From positions 124,001 to 188,000 of the forward strand of contig NZ_JACVHC010000005.1 in assembly GCF_017976235.1 (NCBI RefSeq): a stretch of 64,000 nucleotides of DNA, written 5' to 3'. This DNA is from Pseudomonas anatoliensis (GTDB lineage Bacteria; Pseudomonadota; Gammaproteobacteria; Pseudomonadales; Pseudomonadaceae). The notes beneath the pieces were generated by a model. The model ran no database searches. It worked only from the letters and a program-made list of their open reading frames with translations, and was not told the DNA's origin. The position numbers and the translations under genes are program-made. Shown piece after piece: positions 18,341 to 27,230 of the stretch. How positions within the stretch are numbered: the first letter of the stretch is position 1; every line of letters begins with the position of its first letter.

Positions 18341-18430
18341 TGTAGGAGTGAGCCTGCTCGCGATGACGGACTCACAGCCAACAGATTTGTTGAATGTTGA
18401 ACCGCTATCGCGAGCAGGCTCACTCCTACA
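18341..18430. repeat. Inverted REP-like pair, family C
   Basis: TGTAGGAGTGAGCCTGCTCG and its inverted copy lie between the binding-protein gene and livH, a position where REP elements often stabilise upstream mRNA and lower downstream expression. Confidence 0.87.
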
Positions 18431-18465
18431 AGGGATCGGTGGTGATTAACTGATCGCGTCAGCCC

Positions 18466-19599
18466 TTACTTCTGTTTTTCCAGCTGGTGGTATTTGCCGT
18501 CCTTGTCCCATTGGTAAACCACGTAGTCGGAGACTTTCAGGTCGCCCTTGGAGTCCCAGGCTTTCTCGCCCATGACGGTTTTCACCGGGTTTTTCTTCAG
18601 CCAGGCAGCAGCTTCTTCGCCCTTGTTGGACTTGGCGCCATTGAAAGCGGCGGCCAGGGTCTGAACCGAAGCGTAGGCGTACAGGGTGTAGCCTTCAGGC
18701 TCGGTGCCAGCCTTGCGGAAGGCATCTACCACAGCCTTGCTGTCGGGCAGCATGCGAGGGTCGGCGCCGAAGGTCATCAGCACGCCATCGACGAATTGCG
18801 GGCCGCCAGCGGTGGTCACCAGTTCGTCGGTAACGATGCCGTCATCGGACATGAACTTGACGTCTTTCAGGCCTTGCTCACGCAGTTGGCGAACCAGTGG
18901 GCCGGCCTCCGGGTGCAGACCACCGAAGTAGACAACGTCGGCGCCAGCGCCGCGGATTTTGGTGACGATGGTGCTGAAGTCTTTTTCGCCACGGGTCAGG
19001 CCTTCGTACAACACTGGGGTCACGCCGCGCTTGACCAGTTGGGCCTTGGTGGCATCCGCCAGGCCTTGGCCGTAGGTGTCTTTGTCGTGCAGCACGACGA
19101 CTTTCTTGCCCTTGAGCACGTCGACGATGTAGTCGCCGGCAACGATGCCCTGCTGGTCGTCACGCCCGCACATACGGAACATGGCGCTCAGGCCGCGCTC
19201 GGTCACTTGCGGGTTGGTGGAACCCGGGGTGATCGCGATGATGCCCGCTTCGTCATAGATTTCCGACGCTGGAATGGTCGAAGAGGAGCAGAAGTGACCG
19301 ACCACGCCGGCAACTTTCTGGTTGGTGAGGTCCTTGGCGACCGTCACGGCCTGCTTCGGTTCGCAGGCGTCATCGCCCTTGACCAGTACGATTTTTTCCC
19401 CGTTGACGCCGCCTGCGGCGTTGACCGCGTCAGCCGCCGCCTGTGCACCCTTCATGTACTGCTCGCCAAATGCCGCGTTGGCGCCAGTCATTGGACCCGC
19501 TACACCGATTTTCACATCAGCTTGAGCAAACGCAGAAACACCCAACGCAGTAGCCACTGCGAGGGCCAGAAAGCCTTTCTTGTAAAACGTCTGGGACAT
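18466..19599 (-). CDS. Branched-chain amino acid-binding periplasmic protein (LivJ/BraC-like)
   Basis: A 377-residue type I periplasmic binding protein. Residues 1-22 or so form a Sec signal peptide (KKGFLALAVATALGVSAFAQA). The mature part starts DVKIGVAGPMTGANAAFG and includes the disulfide-associated GDDACEPKQAVTVA and GHFCSSSTIPASEIYDE. It presents Leu/Ile/Val, or a related amino acid, to LivHM. The start with GGAG 11 bases upstream was chosen over a longer form without a site or signal peptide. It is clearly diverged from the classic BraC of P. aeruginosa, so substrate preference may differ. Confidence 0.9.
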   Translation of the reverse strand: MSQTFYKKGFLALAVATALGVSAFAQADVKIGVAGPMTGANAAFGEQYMKGAQAAADAVNAAGGVNGEKIVLVKGDDACEPKQAVTVAKDLTNQKVAGVVGHFCSSSTIPASEIYDEAGIIAITPGSTNPQVTERGLSAMFRMCGRDDQQGIVAGDYIVDVLKGKKVVVLHDKDTYGQGLADATKAQLVKRGVTPVLYEGLTRGEKDFSTIVTKIRGAGADVVYFGGLHPEAGPLVRQLREQGLKDVKFMSDDGIVTDELVTTAGGPQFVDGVLMTFGADPRMLPDSKAVVDAFRKAGTEPEGYTLYAYASVQTLAAAFNGAKSNKGEEAAAWLKKNPVKTVMGEKAWDSKGDLKVSDYVVYQWDKDGKYHQLEKQK

Positions 19600-19967
19600 G
19601 AGGTGGTGCTCCAAGGTTTTTTTTAGTTGGCACTGCGACTTCACTTCTCTTGATGCTCAGAGCAAGGGCCGTGCCATCGGTTTTTTATTCTTCAAAAAGT
19701 CGCTGCTTTCTTGTTATTTCGACTGTTTCGTTCCCATTTTCATTGGGCGTGCAACCGTCTAAACCGCGGAAGGTGAAACCATTTATTTTTTCAGGCGCAA
19801 CCCGCTTGCGCCATCATTGCAACCGCGGCACCAATCGACGTGCAACCAGCCTGTAACAGCCCGCGTCACCGAACTGCACACTGCTGGTGCGGGACTGCTA
19901 CAACCCGCACCATTACAGGCTAGTCGCTAAGCGAAAAAGCGCCGCTTCACGCAACATATTTCAACAC
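19600..19967. other. Intergenic region upstream of the amino acid-binding protein gene
   Basis: It contains the minus-strand promoter region of the binding-protein gene and the end of the amaA transcript. A 9-base-pair hairpin TGGTGCGGG/CCCGCACCA lies at 19885-19912 without a following T-run. No gene or known repeat family was seen. Confidence 0.4.
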
Positions 19968-21251
19968 TCAAATGACGATGCGCAGGCACTGGCCCGCGTG
20001 ATACAGCGAGAACCCGGCTTCGTAAAGACAACTGCGCAAGCCCACGCCTGCCAGCGGCTGCATCGGTGCAAAGGGAATCGGCAGGGCCTGAGGGTTGCCA
20101 TTGCACAGGTAATCGGCGAAGGCCTTGCCGACCACGGTGCCCGTCGTCACGCCACGGCCGTTATAACCGGTGACAGCGACCAGACCGGGCGCCGGTTCGA
20201 ACAGGCGCATCAAGTGATCGGGCGTGAACGCAATACGCCCGGTCCAGGTGCATTCCCATTCGACAGGTTTCAGATTGGGGAAGTAATGCTGTTGCACCCG
20301 ATCGGCCCAGGCCTTGAGAAACCAGGCCGGTTTCTGATTGCCATTACCGAGACTGCCCAGCAATAACCGCCCTTCTTTATCGCGACGGATGCTGCTGAGA
20401 ACCTGGCGCGTATCCCACGACCCCTGCCCGCCCGGCAGAATGTCCTGCGCGGCGTCTTCGGTCAGTGGCACCGAGGCGACCTGATAGTAGTAACCGGGGA
20501 AGAAGTTGCGTTTGAGTTCGGTCCAGTCGCCTTCGGTATAGGCGTTGGAGGCGATCACCACTTGCTCGGCCAGCACCGAACCGTGCTCGGTCTGCACCGA
20601 CCATTGTTGCCCCACGCGCTCAAGTCGAGCGACCGGAGAATGATCAAACATCTGCCCACCGAGGCTGACCACGGCATTCGCCAGACCGGTGACATAGGCC
20701 ATCGGATTGAGCGTGCCGGCGCGACGATCAAGCAGGGCGGCAGCGATTTTCTGCGTACCGGTGGCTTGTTCACAGGCTTTGCCGGTCAGTAATTCGACCG
20801 GTGCGCCACGGCGTTTCCATTGTTGCTCACGACTGCGCAGATCGGCCTCGCCCTTGGCGTTGTGCGCCATGTGCAACGTACCTTCGCGGCGTAGCTGGCA
20901 ATCGATGTTGTACTTATCCACAAGGCTGAACACCAATGAAGGCGCTGCCCCGAGCATGCGGTTGAGCTGACTGCCGACCGCCTCGCCGAAACCGGCTTCG
21001 ATCTCGTCCGGCGGGATCCACATGCCAGCGTTGACCAGCCCGACATTGCGCCCGGAACCGCCGTGACCGGCACGATGAGCTTCCAGCACGCAGACGGTTT
21101 TGCCTTTTTCCAACAGATGCAGTGCCGCCGACAACCCGGTGAACCCGGCGCCGATCACGCAGACATCAACCTTGACCTCACCCTTGAGCGCCGTGTTATC
21201 GGGCCTTAGTGGCGTGAGCTTTTCCCACAGACATTCTTCGCGTAACGGCAT
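19968..21251 (-). CDS. amaA: L-pipecolate oxidase AmaA (DadA-like FAD oxidoreductase)
   Basis: A 427-residue FAD-dependent amine oxidoreductase. The dinucleotide-binding motif VDVCVIGAGFTGLSAALHL is at about residues 28-46 and GSGRNVGLVNAGMW follows, with the late FAD contact GYNGRGVTTGTVVGKAFAD near the C-terminus. The pairing with the neighbouring aldehyde dehydrogenase and divergent LysR gene matches the P. putida amaA-amaB locus, where AmaA oxidises L-pipecolate to piperideine-6-carboxylate in D-lysine breakdown. About 146 bases with a family B repeat separate it from amaB. By sequence alone it could also be a gamma-glutamylputrescine oxidase relative; context decides. Confidence 0.82.
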   Translation of the reverse strand: MPLREECLWEKLTPLRPDNTALKGEVKVDVCVIGAGFTGLSAALHLLEKGKTVCVLEAHRAGHGGSGRNVGLVNAGMWIPPDEIEAGFGEAVGSQLNRMLGAAPSLVFSLVDKYNIDCQLRREGTLHMAHNAKGEADLRSREQQWKRRGAPVELLTGKACEQATGTQKIAAALLDRRAGTLNPMAYVTGLANAVVSLGGQMFDHSPVARLERVGQQWSVQTEHGSVLAEQVVIASNAYTEGDWTELKRNFFPGYYYQVASVPLTEDAAQDILPGGQGSWDTRQVLSSIRRDKEGRLLLGSLGNGNQKPAWFLKAWADRVQQHYFPNLKPVEWECTWTGRIAFTPDHLMRLFEPAPGLVAVTGYNGRGVTTGTVVGKAFADYLCNGNPQALPIPFAPMQPLAGVGLRSCLYEAGFSLYHAGQCLRIVI

Positions 21252-21298
21252 TGCCAGACTCCAACAGAAACCTAACCAAATGCGTATGTGGGCCTGCC

Positions 21299-21382
21299 AA
21301 AAGATCGCAGCCTTCGGCAGCTCCTACAAAACCGCAGCCAACCGCAGCCCTGTAGGAGCTGCCGAAGGCTGCGATCTTTTGA
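21299..21382. repeat. Inverted repeat pair, family B, between amaB and amaA
   Basis: AAAAGATCGCAGCCTTCGGC and its inverted copy flank AAAACCGCAGCCAACCGCAG. It sits inside what is otherwise a two-gene operon. Confidence 0.86.
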
Positions 21383-21397
21383 GCTTTTCCTCGATCC

Positions 21398-22888
21398 TCA
21401 GTCGAACGTAATGCCCTGCGCCAGCGGCAACTCCAGCGAGTAGTTGACGGTGTTGGTCTGGCGGCGCATGTACCCGCGCCAGGCATCGGAGCCCGACTCA
21501 CGACCGCCTCCGGTCTCCTTCTCGCCACCAAACGCGCCGCCGATTTCCGCGCCGCTCGGGCCGATATTGACGTTGGCGATGCCACAGTCGCTGCCGACCG
21601 CCGACATGAACCGTTCGGCCTCGCGCACATCCGTGGTGAAAATGCACGATGACAGGCCTTGCGGCACAGCGTTGTTCAGGCGCAGCGCTTCCTCGAAATC
21701 GCTATAGCCAACCACGTACAGGATCGGCGCGAAGGTTTCGCTGCAGACCACATCGCTCTGCTCCGGCATTTCAACAATCGCTGGCGAGACGTAGTAAGCG
21801 TTGGGGAATTGATCCTGCAATTGACGCTTGCCGCCGAACACCCGGCCGCCCTCGCTCAACGCCTGCTCCAGCGCATCCTGCATGTTTTCGAAGCTGTGTT
21901 TATCGATCAGCGGGCCGATCAGATTGCCTTCCAGCGGATGGCCGATACGCACTTTCGCGTACGCAGCCTTGAGGCGAGTGACGATTTCTTCCTTCACCGA
22001 CTCGTGGGCAATCAAGCGACGCAGGGTGGTGCAACGCTGGCCAGCAGTGCCGACCGCGCTGAACAGGATTGCGCGCACGGCCATGTCGAGATCGGCACTT
22101 GGACCGAGGATCATTGCGTTGTTGCCGCCCAGTTCGAGAATGCTGCGGGCGAAACGCGCGGCGACCTTCGGCGCCACTTCGCGGCCCATGCGGGTGCTGC
22201 CGGTCGCACTGATCAGCGCCACACGCGGGTCATCGACCAACGCCTCACCGGCGTCACGGCCACCGATGATTACTTGGCAGAGACTCGCCGGAGCATCGCT
22301 GAAATTCTTCACCACGCGATCAAACAGCGCCTGACAGGCCAACGCCGTCAGCGGGGTTTTCTCCGAGGGTTTCCACACCACCGGGTTGCCGCAGACCAGT
22401 GCCAGCGTGGTGTTCCACGCCCACACGGCAACCGGGAAGTTAAAGGCGCTGATGACGCCGACCACGCCCAGTGGATGCCAGGTTTCACGCATGTGGTGGC
22501 CCGGGCGCTCGGAGGCGATGGTCAAGCCGTACAGTTGGCGGGACAGACCGACGGCGAAGTCGCAGATGTCGATCATCTCCTGCACTTCACCCAAGCCTTC
22601 CTGGGTGATCTTGCCCGCCTCCCACGACACCAGTTCGCCGAGATCGGCTTTGTACTCGCGCAACACTTCACCGAATTGGCGCACCAGTTCGCCGCGGCGC
22701 GGGGCCGGCACCTTGCGCCACGCTTCGAACGCATGATCTGCGCGACTGATGTGCTGCTCGACTTCGGCCGGGCCTTCCCAGTTCACGGCGGCAATGCGGC
22801 TGCCGTCGATCGGCGAATGCACCGGCACTTTGCCGTTCTGATAAAGGGCCGGGTTCACACCAAGACGATCAAGCAATGCGGCAACCAT
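21398..22888 (-). CDS. amaB: Piperideine-6-carboxylate / aminoadipate-semialdehyde dehydrogenase AmaB
   Basis: A 496-residue NAD-dependent aldehyde dehydrogenase of the ALDH7 (antiquitin) type. Visible are the coenzyme region VISAFNFPVAVWAWN and KPSEKTPL, the catalytic Glu in LELGGNNAMI and the catalytic Cys in GTAGQRCTT. The C-terminal GPSGAEIGGAFGGEKETGGGRESGSDAW is strongly conserved in ALDH7. It converts the AmaA product to 2-aminoadipate, which feeds into central metabolism. CTCC just before the start on the plus strand is its ribosome binding site (GGAG on the coding strand). Confidence 0.9.
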   Translation of the reverse strand: MVAALLDRLGVNPALYQNGKVPVHSPIDGSRIAAVNWEGPAEVEQHISRADHAFEAWRKVPAPRRGELVRQFGEVLREYKADLGELVSWEAGKITQEGLGEVQEMIDICDFAVGLSRQLYGLTIASERPGHHMRETWHPLGVVGVISAFNFPVAVWAWNTTLALVCGNPVVWKPSEKTPLTALACQALFDRVVKNFSDAPASLCQVIIGGRDAGEALVDDPRVALISATGSTRMGREVAPKVAARFARSILELGGNNAMILGPSADLDMAVRAILFSAVGTAGQRCTTLRRLIAHESVKEEIVTRLKAAYAKVRIGHPLEGNLIGPLIDKHSFENMQDALEQALSEGGRVFGGKRQLQDQFPNAYYVSPAIVEMPEQSDVVCSETFAPILYVVGYSDFEEALRLNNAVPQGLSSCIFTTDVREAERFMSAVGSDCGIANVNIGPSGAEIGGAFGGEKETGGGRESGSDAWRGYMRRQTNTVNYSLELPLAQGITFD

Positions 22889-23051
22889 GGGTCACTCCTC
22901 AAGCAAAAAACTGAATGTGTGCGGTCGGTTTTTCACGACCGGGCAGGCCTTTAGTTGTAGCGTCAGTACGGCGAGGCAACAAACGACCTTTACGCGAGAT
23001 ATCATTCCGTTTATTCATGCTGCGCATAGAAAGACAAGAAAAGGATCGGCC

Positions 23052-23951
23052 ATGCTGAACAAACGCCACTTGCCTTCGATCACCGCATTGCAGTGCTTCG
23101 AGGCCGTGACCCGGCACCTGAGTTTCACCCGGGCCGCCGAGGAACTGAACCTCACTCAAAGCGCCGTCAGCAAACAGGTCGCGCAACTAGAGGAATTGTT
23201 GCAGCACTTGTTGTTCCGCCGGATACGCCGGCGTTTGCAGATGACCCCGGCCGGGGATTTGTATCTGGTGGAAGTCAGAAAAATCCTCACGCAGGTAGAG
23301 ATGTCGACCCACTACCTGCGTTCCTACGGCGGCGAGACCGAAGTCCTGCGCGTCTCCACGCCTTCGACCTTCGGCGCCCGCTGGCTGGTGCCACGCCTGA
23401 AAGGCTGGCGCTTGCGCCATCCGTCGATCCATCTCGACATGTGCAACGAGCAGGAGGCCGACGATTTGCTGCAAGGGCGCAGCGATCTGGCGTTCTATTT
23501 CGGCCAGGGTTCACGCCCCGGCACTGAATGCCTGAAGCTGTTCGGCGAAGAGCTTGTGCCGGTGTGCGCGCCCGGCAGCTTGCCCGACAAGCCTTTCACT
23601 GATCCGACGCAACTCACCGACCTGGTGCTGCTGCAGAACGCTTCACGGCCACAGGCCTGGCACGACTGGTTCGACAGTCAGGGTTACCAGACCGAACATA
23701 GCTACCACGGCCCGCGTTTTGAAACCTTTTATATGTGCATCCGCGCCGCACAGGTCGGCTGCGGTGTAGCGCTGCTGCCACGGTTTCTGGTGGAAGAGGA
23801 ATTGGCCGACGGCAAACTGGTCATTCCCTGGCAGCATGCAATGCCCAGCACCGACGCCTACTACCTGGCCTACCCGGAACATTCTGCGGAAGTGCCCAAG
23901 GTGAGGGATTTTGTGAAATGGATGCTGGAGCAGATCGACAATCCAGGCTGA
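23052..23951 (+). CDS. amaR: LysR-family regulator of the pipecolate genes (AmaR-like)
   Basis: A 299-residue LysR protein. Residues 5-64 hold the helix-turn-helix with LSFTRAAEELNLTQSAVSKQ; the rest is the effector domain, with CIRAAQVGCGVALLPRFLVE. It is divergent from amaB with 163 bases between the start codons. In P. putida and P. aeruginosa the regulator in this position responds to pipecolate and controls amaAB; the symbol is inferred from that position. The start with AAAGGATC upstream was chosen; a longer in-frame form lacks a site. Confidence 0.78.
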   Translation: MLNKRHLPSITALQCFEAVTRHLSFTRAAEELNLTQSAVSKQVAQLEELLQHLLFRRIRRRLQMTPAGDLYLVEVRKILTQVEMSTHYLRSYGGETEVLRVSTPSTFGARWLVPRLKGWRLRHPSIHLDMCNEQEADDLLQGRSDLAFYFGQGSRPGTECLKLFGEELVPVCAPGSLPDKPFTDPTQLTDLVLLQNASRPQAWHDWFDSQGYQTEHSYHGPRFETFYMCIRAAQVGCGVALLPRFLVEEELADGKLVIPWQHAMPSTDAYYLAYPEHSAEVPKVRDFVKWMLEQIDNPG

Positions 23952-23962
23952 AATCAGCCCCT

Positions 23963-24063
23963 TGTGGCGAGGGGATTTATCCCCGATGGGTCGCGCAGCG
24001 GCCCCAAAATTTCAAGAGCGACGACTGCTTCGCAGCCGGTCGGGGATAAATCCCCTCGCCACA
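23963..24063. repeat. Inverted REP-like pair, family A
   Basis: TGTGGCGAGGGGATTTATCC and its inverted copy surround a less symmetrical middle containing CGACTGCTTCGCAGCCG, itself a small hairpin. It follows the LysR gene. Confidence 0.86.
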
Positions 24064-24172
24064 ATTGACCTCACTCAGAATAGAAATCGCTGGCAATCCC
24101 CACCGCTGATATGCGCCACTAGCGCCATTGTTCGAGACCGCGCCACGGCGCGGCGCACCTGGAGACCCCGTT

Positions 24173-25396
24173 ATGAGCGAGAGTGTGTTTGCCGATCGCA
24201 TCGTGCAGAACCTGCTCGACACCGACTTCTACAAGCTGACGATGATGCAGGCGGTGCTGCACAACTACCCCAACGTCGAAGTCGAATGGGAGTTTCGTTG
24301 CCGTAACAGTGAGGACTTGCGTCCGTATCTGGCCGAGATCCGCTTTCAGATCGAGCGTCTGGCCGAACTGAGCCTGAGCGCCGATCAACTGAGTTTTCTG
24401 GAGCGCATCAGTTTCCTGAAACCGGATTTCCTGCGCTTCCTCGGCTTGTTCCGCTTCAATCTGCGCTACTTGCACACCGGCATCGAAAACGGCGAACTGT
24501 TTATCCGCCTGCGCGGGCCGTGGCTGCATGTGATCCTCTACGAAGTGCCGCTGCTGGCCATCGTCAGCGAAGTGCGCAACCGCTATCGCTACCGCGAAAC
24601 CGTGCTCGAACAGGCGCGAGAACAGCTCTATCGCAAGTTCGACTGGCTGACCGCCAATGCTTCGGCCGATGAACTATCGCAATTGCAGGTCGCCGATTTC
24701 GGCACCCGTCGGCGGTTTTCCTACCGAGTACAGGAAGAAGTGGTGAACGTGCTCAAGCACGATTTCCCCGGCCGATTCGTCGGCACCAGCAATGTCCACC
24801 TGTCTCGCGAACTGGACATGAAACCGCTGGGCACCATGGCCCATGAATGGATCATGGCGCACCAGCAACTCGGCCCAAGGTTGATCGACAGCCAGATCGC
24901 CGCCCTCGATTGCTGGGTCCGCGAGTACCGGGGATTGCTCGGGATCGCCCTCACCGATTGCATCACCACCGATGCTTTCCTCGGCGATTTCGACCTGTTC
25001 TTTGCCAAGCTTTTCGACGGCTTGCGCCACGATTCCGGGGATCCTGTGGCATGGGGCGAAAAATGCATCGCCCACTATCACAAGCTCGGCATCGACCCGA
25101 TGAGCAAGACGCTGGTGTTCTCCGACAGCCTGACATTACCCAAGTCGCTGGAGATATTCCGCGCGCTGCACGAGCGGATCAACGTGAGCTTCGGCATCGG
25201 CACTAACCTGACCTGTGACATTCCGGGTGTCGAACCGATGAGCATCGTGCTTAAAATGACCGCCTGCAACGGCCAACCGGTGGCGAAGATCTCCGACGAG
25301 CCAGGCAAGACCCACTGCAAAGATCCGAATTTTGTCGCCTATTTGCGACACGTTTTCCAGGTTCCTGCCGATTCCAGTCTATCTAGCAAGGAGTGA
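24173..25396 (+). CDS. pncB: Nicotinate phosphoribosyltransferase
   Basis: A 407-residue type II phosphoribosyltransferase. LLDTDFYKLTMMQAVLHNYP opens the protein, the conserved VADFGTRRRFS includes residues around the active site, GTSNVHLSRELDMKPLGTMAHEW follows (the His is the phosphorylated one in this family), and the C-terminus has GIGTNLTCDIPG. It converts nicotinate and PRPP to nicotinate mononucleotide with ATP hydrolysis, the entry to NAD salvage. GGAG lies 10 bases before the chosen ATG. nadE starts four bases after its stop codon. Confidence 0.95.
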   Translation: MSESVFADRIVQNLLDTDFYKLTMMQAVLHNYPNVEVEWEFRCRNSEDLRPYLAEIRFQIERLAELSLSADQLSFLERISFLKPDFLRFLGLFRFNLRYLHTGIENGELFIRLRGPWLHVILYEVPLLAIVSEVRNRYRYRETVLEQAREQLYRKFDWLTANASADELSQLQVADFGTRRRFSYRVQEEVVNVLKHDFPGRFVGTSNVHLSRELDMKPLGTMAHEWIMAHQQLGPRLIDSQIAALDCWVREYRGLLGIALTDCITTDAFLGDFDLFFAKLFDGLRHDSGDPVAWGEKCIAHYHKLGIDPMSKTLVFSDSLTLPKSLEIFRALHERINVSFGIGTNLTCDIPGVEPMSIVLKMTACNGQPVAKISDEPGKTHCKDPNFVAYLRHVFQVPADSSLSSKE

Positions 25397-25400
25397 ATTC

Positions 25401-26228
25401 ATGCAAGCCGTACAGCGTGAGATTGCTGAACAGCTCAAGGTGCAACCGCCGTTTGCTGACCACCAGGCCCTGCAAGCCGAAGTCGCCCGGCGCATTACCT
25501 TTATTCAGGACTGCCTGGTCAATTCCGGGCTCAAGACGTTGGTGTTGGGCATCAGCGGCGGCGTCGACTCGCTGACAGCCGGGCTTCTGGCCCAGCGCGC
25601 GATGGGTGAATTGCGCGAACGTAGCGGCGACAATGCGTACAAATTCATCGCCGTACGCCTGCCGTATGAAACACAGTTCGACGAGCACGACGCTCAGGCT
25701 TCGGTGGATTTCATCAATCCGGACGAACGCCACACCGTCAACATCGGCCCGGCGGTGAAAGCGCTGGCCAGTGAAGTCGCGGCGTTCGAAGGCAAGCACG
25801 CGGCGTCAGTGGATTTCGTGCTCGGTAACACCAAGGCGCGGATGCGCATGGTTGCGCAGTACACGATTGCTGGCGCGGCGGGTGGTCTGGTGATCGGTAC
25901 CGACCATGCAGCGGAAGCGGTGATGGGGTTTTTCACCAAGTTCGGCGACGGCGCCTGTGACCTCGCCCCACTCAGCGGTCTGGTGAAAAACCAGGTACGG
26001 GCGATTGCCCGCAGCTTCGGCGCGCCGGAGTCGCTGGTCGAGAAAGTCCCGACGGCGGACCTCGAAGACCTGTCGCCGGGCAAACCGGACGAAGCGTCCC
26101 ATGGCGTGACCTACACCGAGATCGACGCGTTCCTGCACGGCGAGCCGCTGCGTGAAGAGGCGTTCAAGATCATTGTTGATACGTACAACAAGACCCATCA
26201 CAAACGCGTGATGCCGTTCGCGCCGTGA
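25401..26228 (+). CDS. nadE: NAD synthetase (ammonia-dependent)
   Basis: A 275-residue adenine-nucleotide-alpha-hydrolase protein. The pyrophosphatase motif is LGISGGVDSLTAGLLA. GTDHAAEAVMGFFTKFGDG and LVEKVPTADLEDLSPGKPDE are standard NadE segments. It amidates deamido-NAD with ammonia and ATP, the last step of NAD synthesis. The length fits the short NH3-dependent form without a glutaminase domain. AAGGAGTG lies eight bases upstream, overlapping the end of pncB, so the two form an operon. Confidence 0.95.
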   Translation: MQAVQREIAEQLKVQPPFADHQALQAEVARRITFIQDCLVNSGLKTLVLGISGGVDSLTAGLLAQRAMGELRERSGDNAYKFIAVRLPYETQFDEHDAQASVDFINPDERHTVNIGPAVKALASEVAAFEGKHAASVDFVLGNTKARMRMVAQYTIAGAAGGLVIGTDHAAEAVMGFFTKFGDGACDLAPLSGLVKNQVRAIARSFGAPESLVEKVPTADLEDLSPGKPDEASHGVTYTEIDAFLHGEPLREEAFKIIVDTYNKTHHKRVMPFAP

Positions 26229-26294
26229 TAAGCAGCGCCTTGAACGTCTGAGATCCCAGCGATCCGCTGTGATCGCTGTGATCGTTGTGATCGC

Positions 26295-26387
26295 TGTAGG
26301 AGCTGTCGAGTGAAACGAGGCTGCGATCTTTTGATTTTGCTTCCAACAAACAAGATCAAAAGATCGCAGCCTTCGGCAGCTCCTACA
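26295..26387. repeat. Inverted repeat pair, family B, arms of two subtypes
   Basis: The left arm reads GGAGCTGTCGAGTGAAACGA before GGCTGCGATCTTTTG, while the right arm is the ordinary CTTCGGCAGCTCC type. The same GAGTGAAACGAG replacement appears in the copy at 52855. Confidence 0.83.
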
Positions 26388-26394
26388 CAAGAGC

Positions 26395-26427
26395 AAAAAA
26401 AAGCGTCCCTCGCGGGACGCTTTTTTT
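26395..26427. terminator. Bidirectional terminator between nadE and azurin
   Basis: AAAAAAGCGTCCC pairs with GGGACGCTTTTTT around TCGC. It serves the convergent nadE and azu transcripts. Confidence 0.92.
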
Positions 26428-26439
26428 GTGCCTGAATGA

Positions 26440-26886
26440 TTACTTCAGGGTCACAGTGCCTTTCATCATCGAGATGTGGCCAGGGAACGAGCAGAAGAAG
26501 CCGTATTTCTCGCTGGCATTGAGCTTCGACACATCGAAGGTCACCGAGTCGGTTTCCTTGGCGCCGATGATTTTGGTGTGAGCGATGACGCGTGCATCAC
26601 CGTCCTTCAGGTAGTTCTTGTCGATGCCGGCGGCCAGGCCATCGGTAGCGATCGGCTGCATGTCAGCTTCTTTGCTGATCACCAGGTTATGGCCCATGAC
26701 GTTCTTCGGCAGGCTGCCGGAGTGGGTCAGTTCGATGGTGAAGGTCTTGCAGCTCTTGTCGATTTCGATGGCCTTGGTGTTGAAGGACATCTGGTCGGTG
26801 GAGTCAACGGTGGTTTTGCACTCGGCAGCCATCAATTGGCTGCTGGCCAGCGCCAGCAGGGATACCGCAACAACTTTGGAAAACAT
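26440..26886 (-). CDS. azu: Azurin
   Basis: A 148-residue cupredoxin. Residues 1-20 form a signal peptide ending LMA, giving a 128-residue mature protein beginning AECKTTVDS, exactly azurin length. The type 1 copper ligands are all present: Gly-His in MGHNLVI, then Cys, His and Met in FFCSFPGHISMMKG. Cys3/Cys26 (mature numbering) form the usual disulfide. It is a periplasmic one-electron carrier, linked in pseudomonads to denitrification and stress. GGAG lies eight bases before the ATG. A plausible ANR site lies upstream. Confidence 0.97.
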   Translation of the reverse strand: MFSKVVAVSLLALASSQLMAAECKTTVDSTDQMSFNTKAIEIDKSCKTFTIELTHSGSLPKNVMGHNLVISKEADMQPIATDGLAAGIDKNYLKDGDARVIAHTKIIGAKETDSVTFDVSKLNASEKYGFFCSFPGHISMMKGTVTLK

Positions 26887-26958
26887 GGTGAATCTCCAAG
26901 GCAGGGTTAACAAAAACACTAATGGTTGAAAGACTGCCTGAAATCTTCGCAAGTTCCT

Positions 26959-26972
26959 ATGACTTGAGTCAA
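26959..26972 (-). promoter_or_regulatory. Candidate ANR/FNR box upstream of azurin
   Basis: On the coding strand the sequence reads TTGACTCAAGTCAT, close to TTGAT-N4-ATCAA with C/G in place of the inner T/A pair. Its centre is about 79 bases before the azu ATG. Azurin genes are known to be activated by ANR in low oxygen. Confidence 0.5.
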
Positions 26973-27079
26973 AAATTGTATACAACTTTCAGGCTATGAC
27001 ACTCATCGACACAATCTAACGGCCAGATCATCCGGCTGAACCTATGATCGGCGCATCTCACTGAAACGGAGCGTCTGTC

Positions 27080-27169
27080 ATGATCTTTAACGGCCTGTTG
27101 TGCAGCTTGCTCGCCGCCTATGCCTGTGGCGCCAGCGGTACCTTTGAATCACCGGAGCGCGAACTCTAA
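27080..27169 (+). CDS. Possible 29-residue hydrophobic peptide
   Basis: An ATG-initiated frame of 29 codons reads MIFNGLLCSLLAAYACGA and then a polar tail ending EREL. CGGAGCG lies 6-8 bases before the ATG, a real ribosome binding site. The N-terminal half is hydrophobic, like a short signal sequence or a lipoprotein-like peptide, although AYAC is a poor lipobox. It lies between divergent azu and the LOG gene and could be a leader peptide for the latter. No function is known to me. Confidence 0.4.
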   Translation: MIFNGLLCSLLAAYACGASGTFESPEREL

Positions 27170-27230
27170 ACCTTGGATCGAGGCGTGCCAGCCAGTACCC
27201 TGTGCGACTGATTCGATACCGGAGAAAGGC

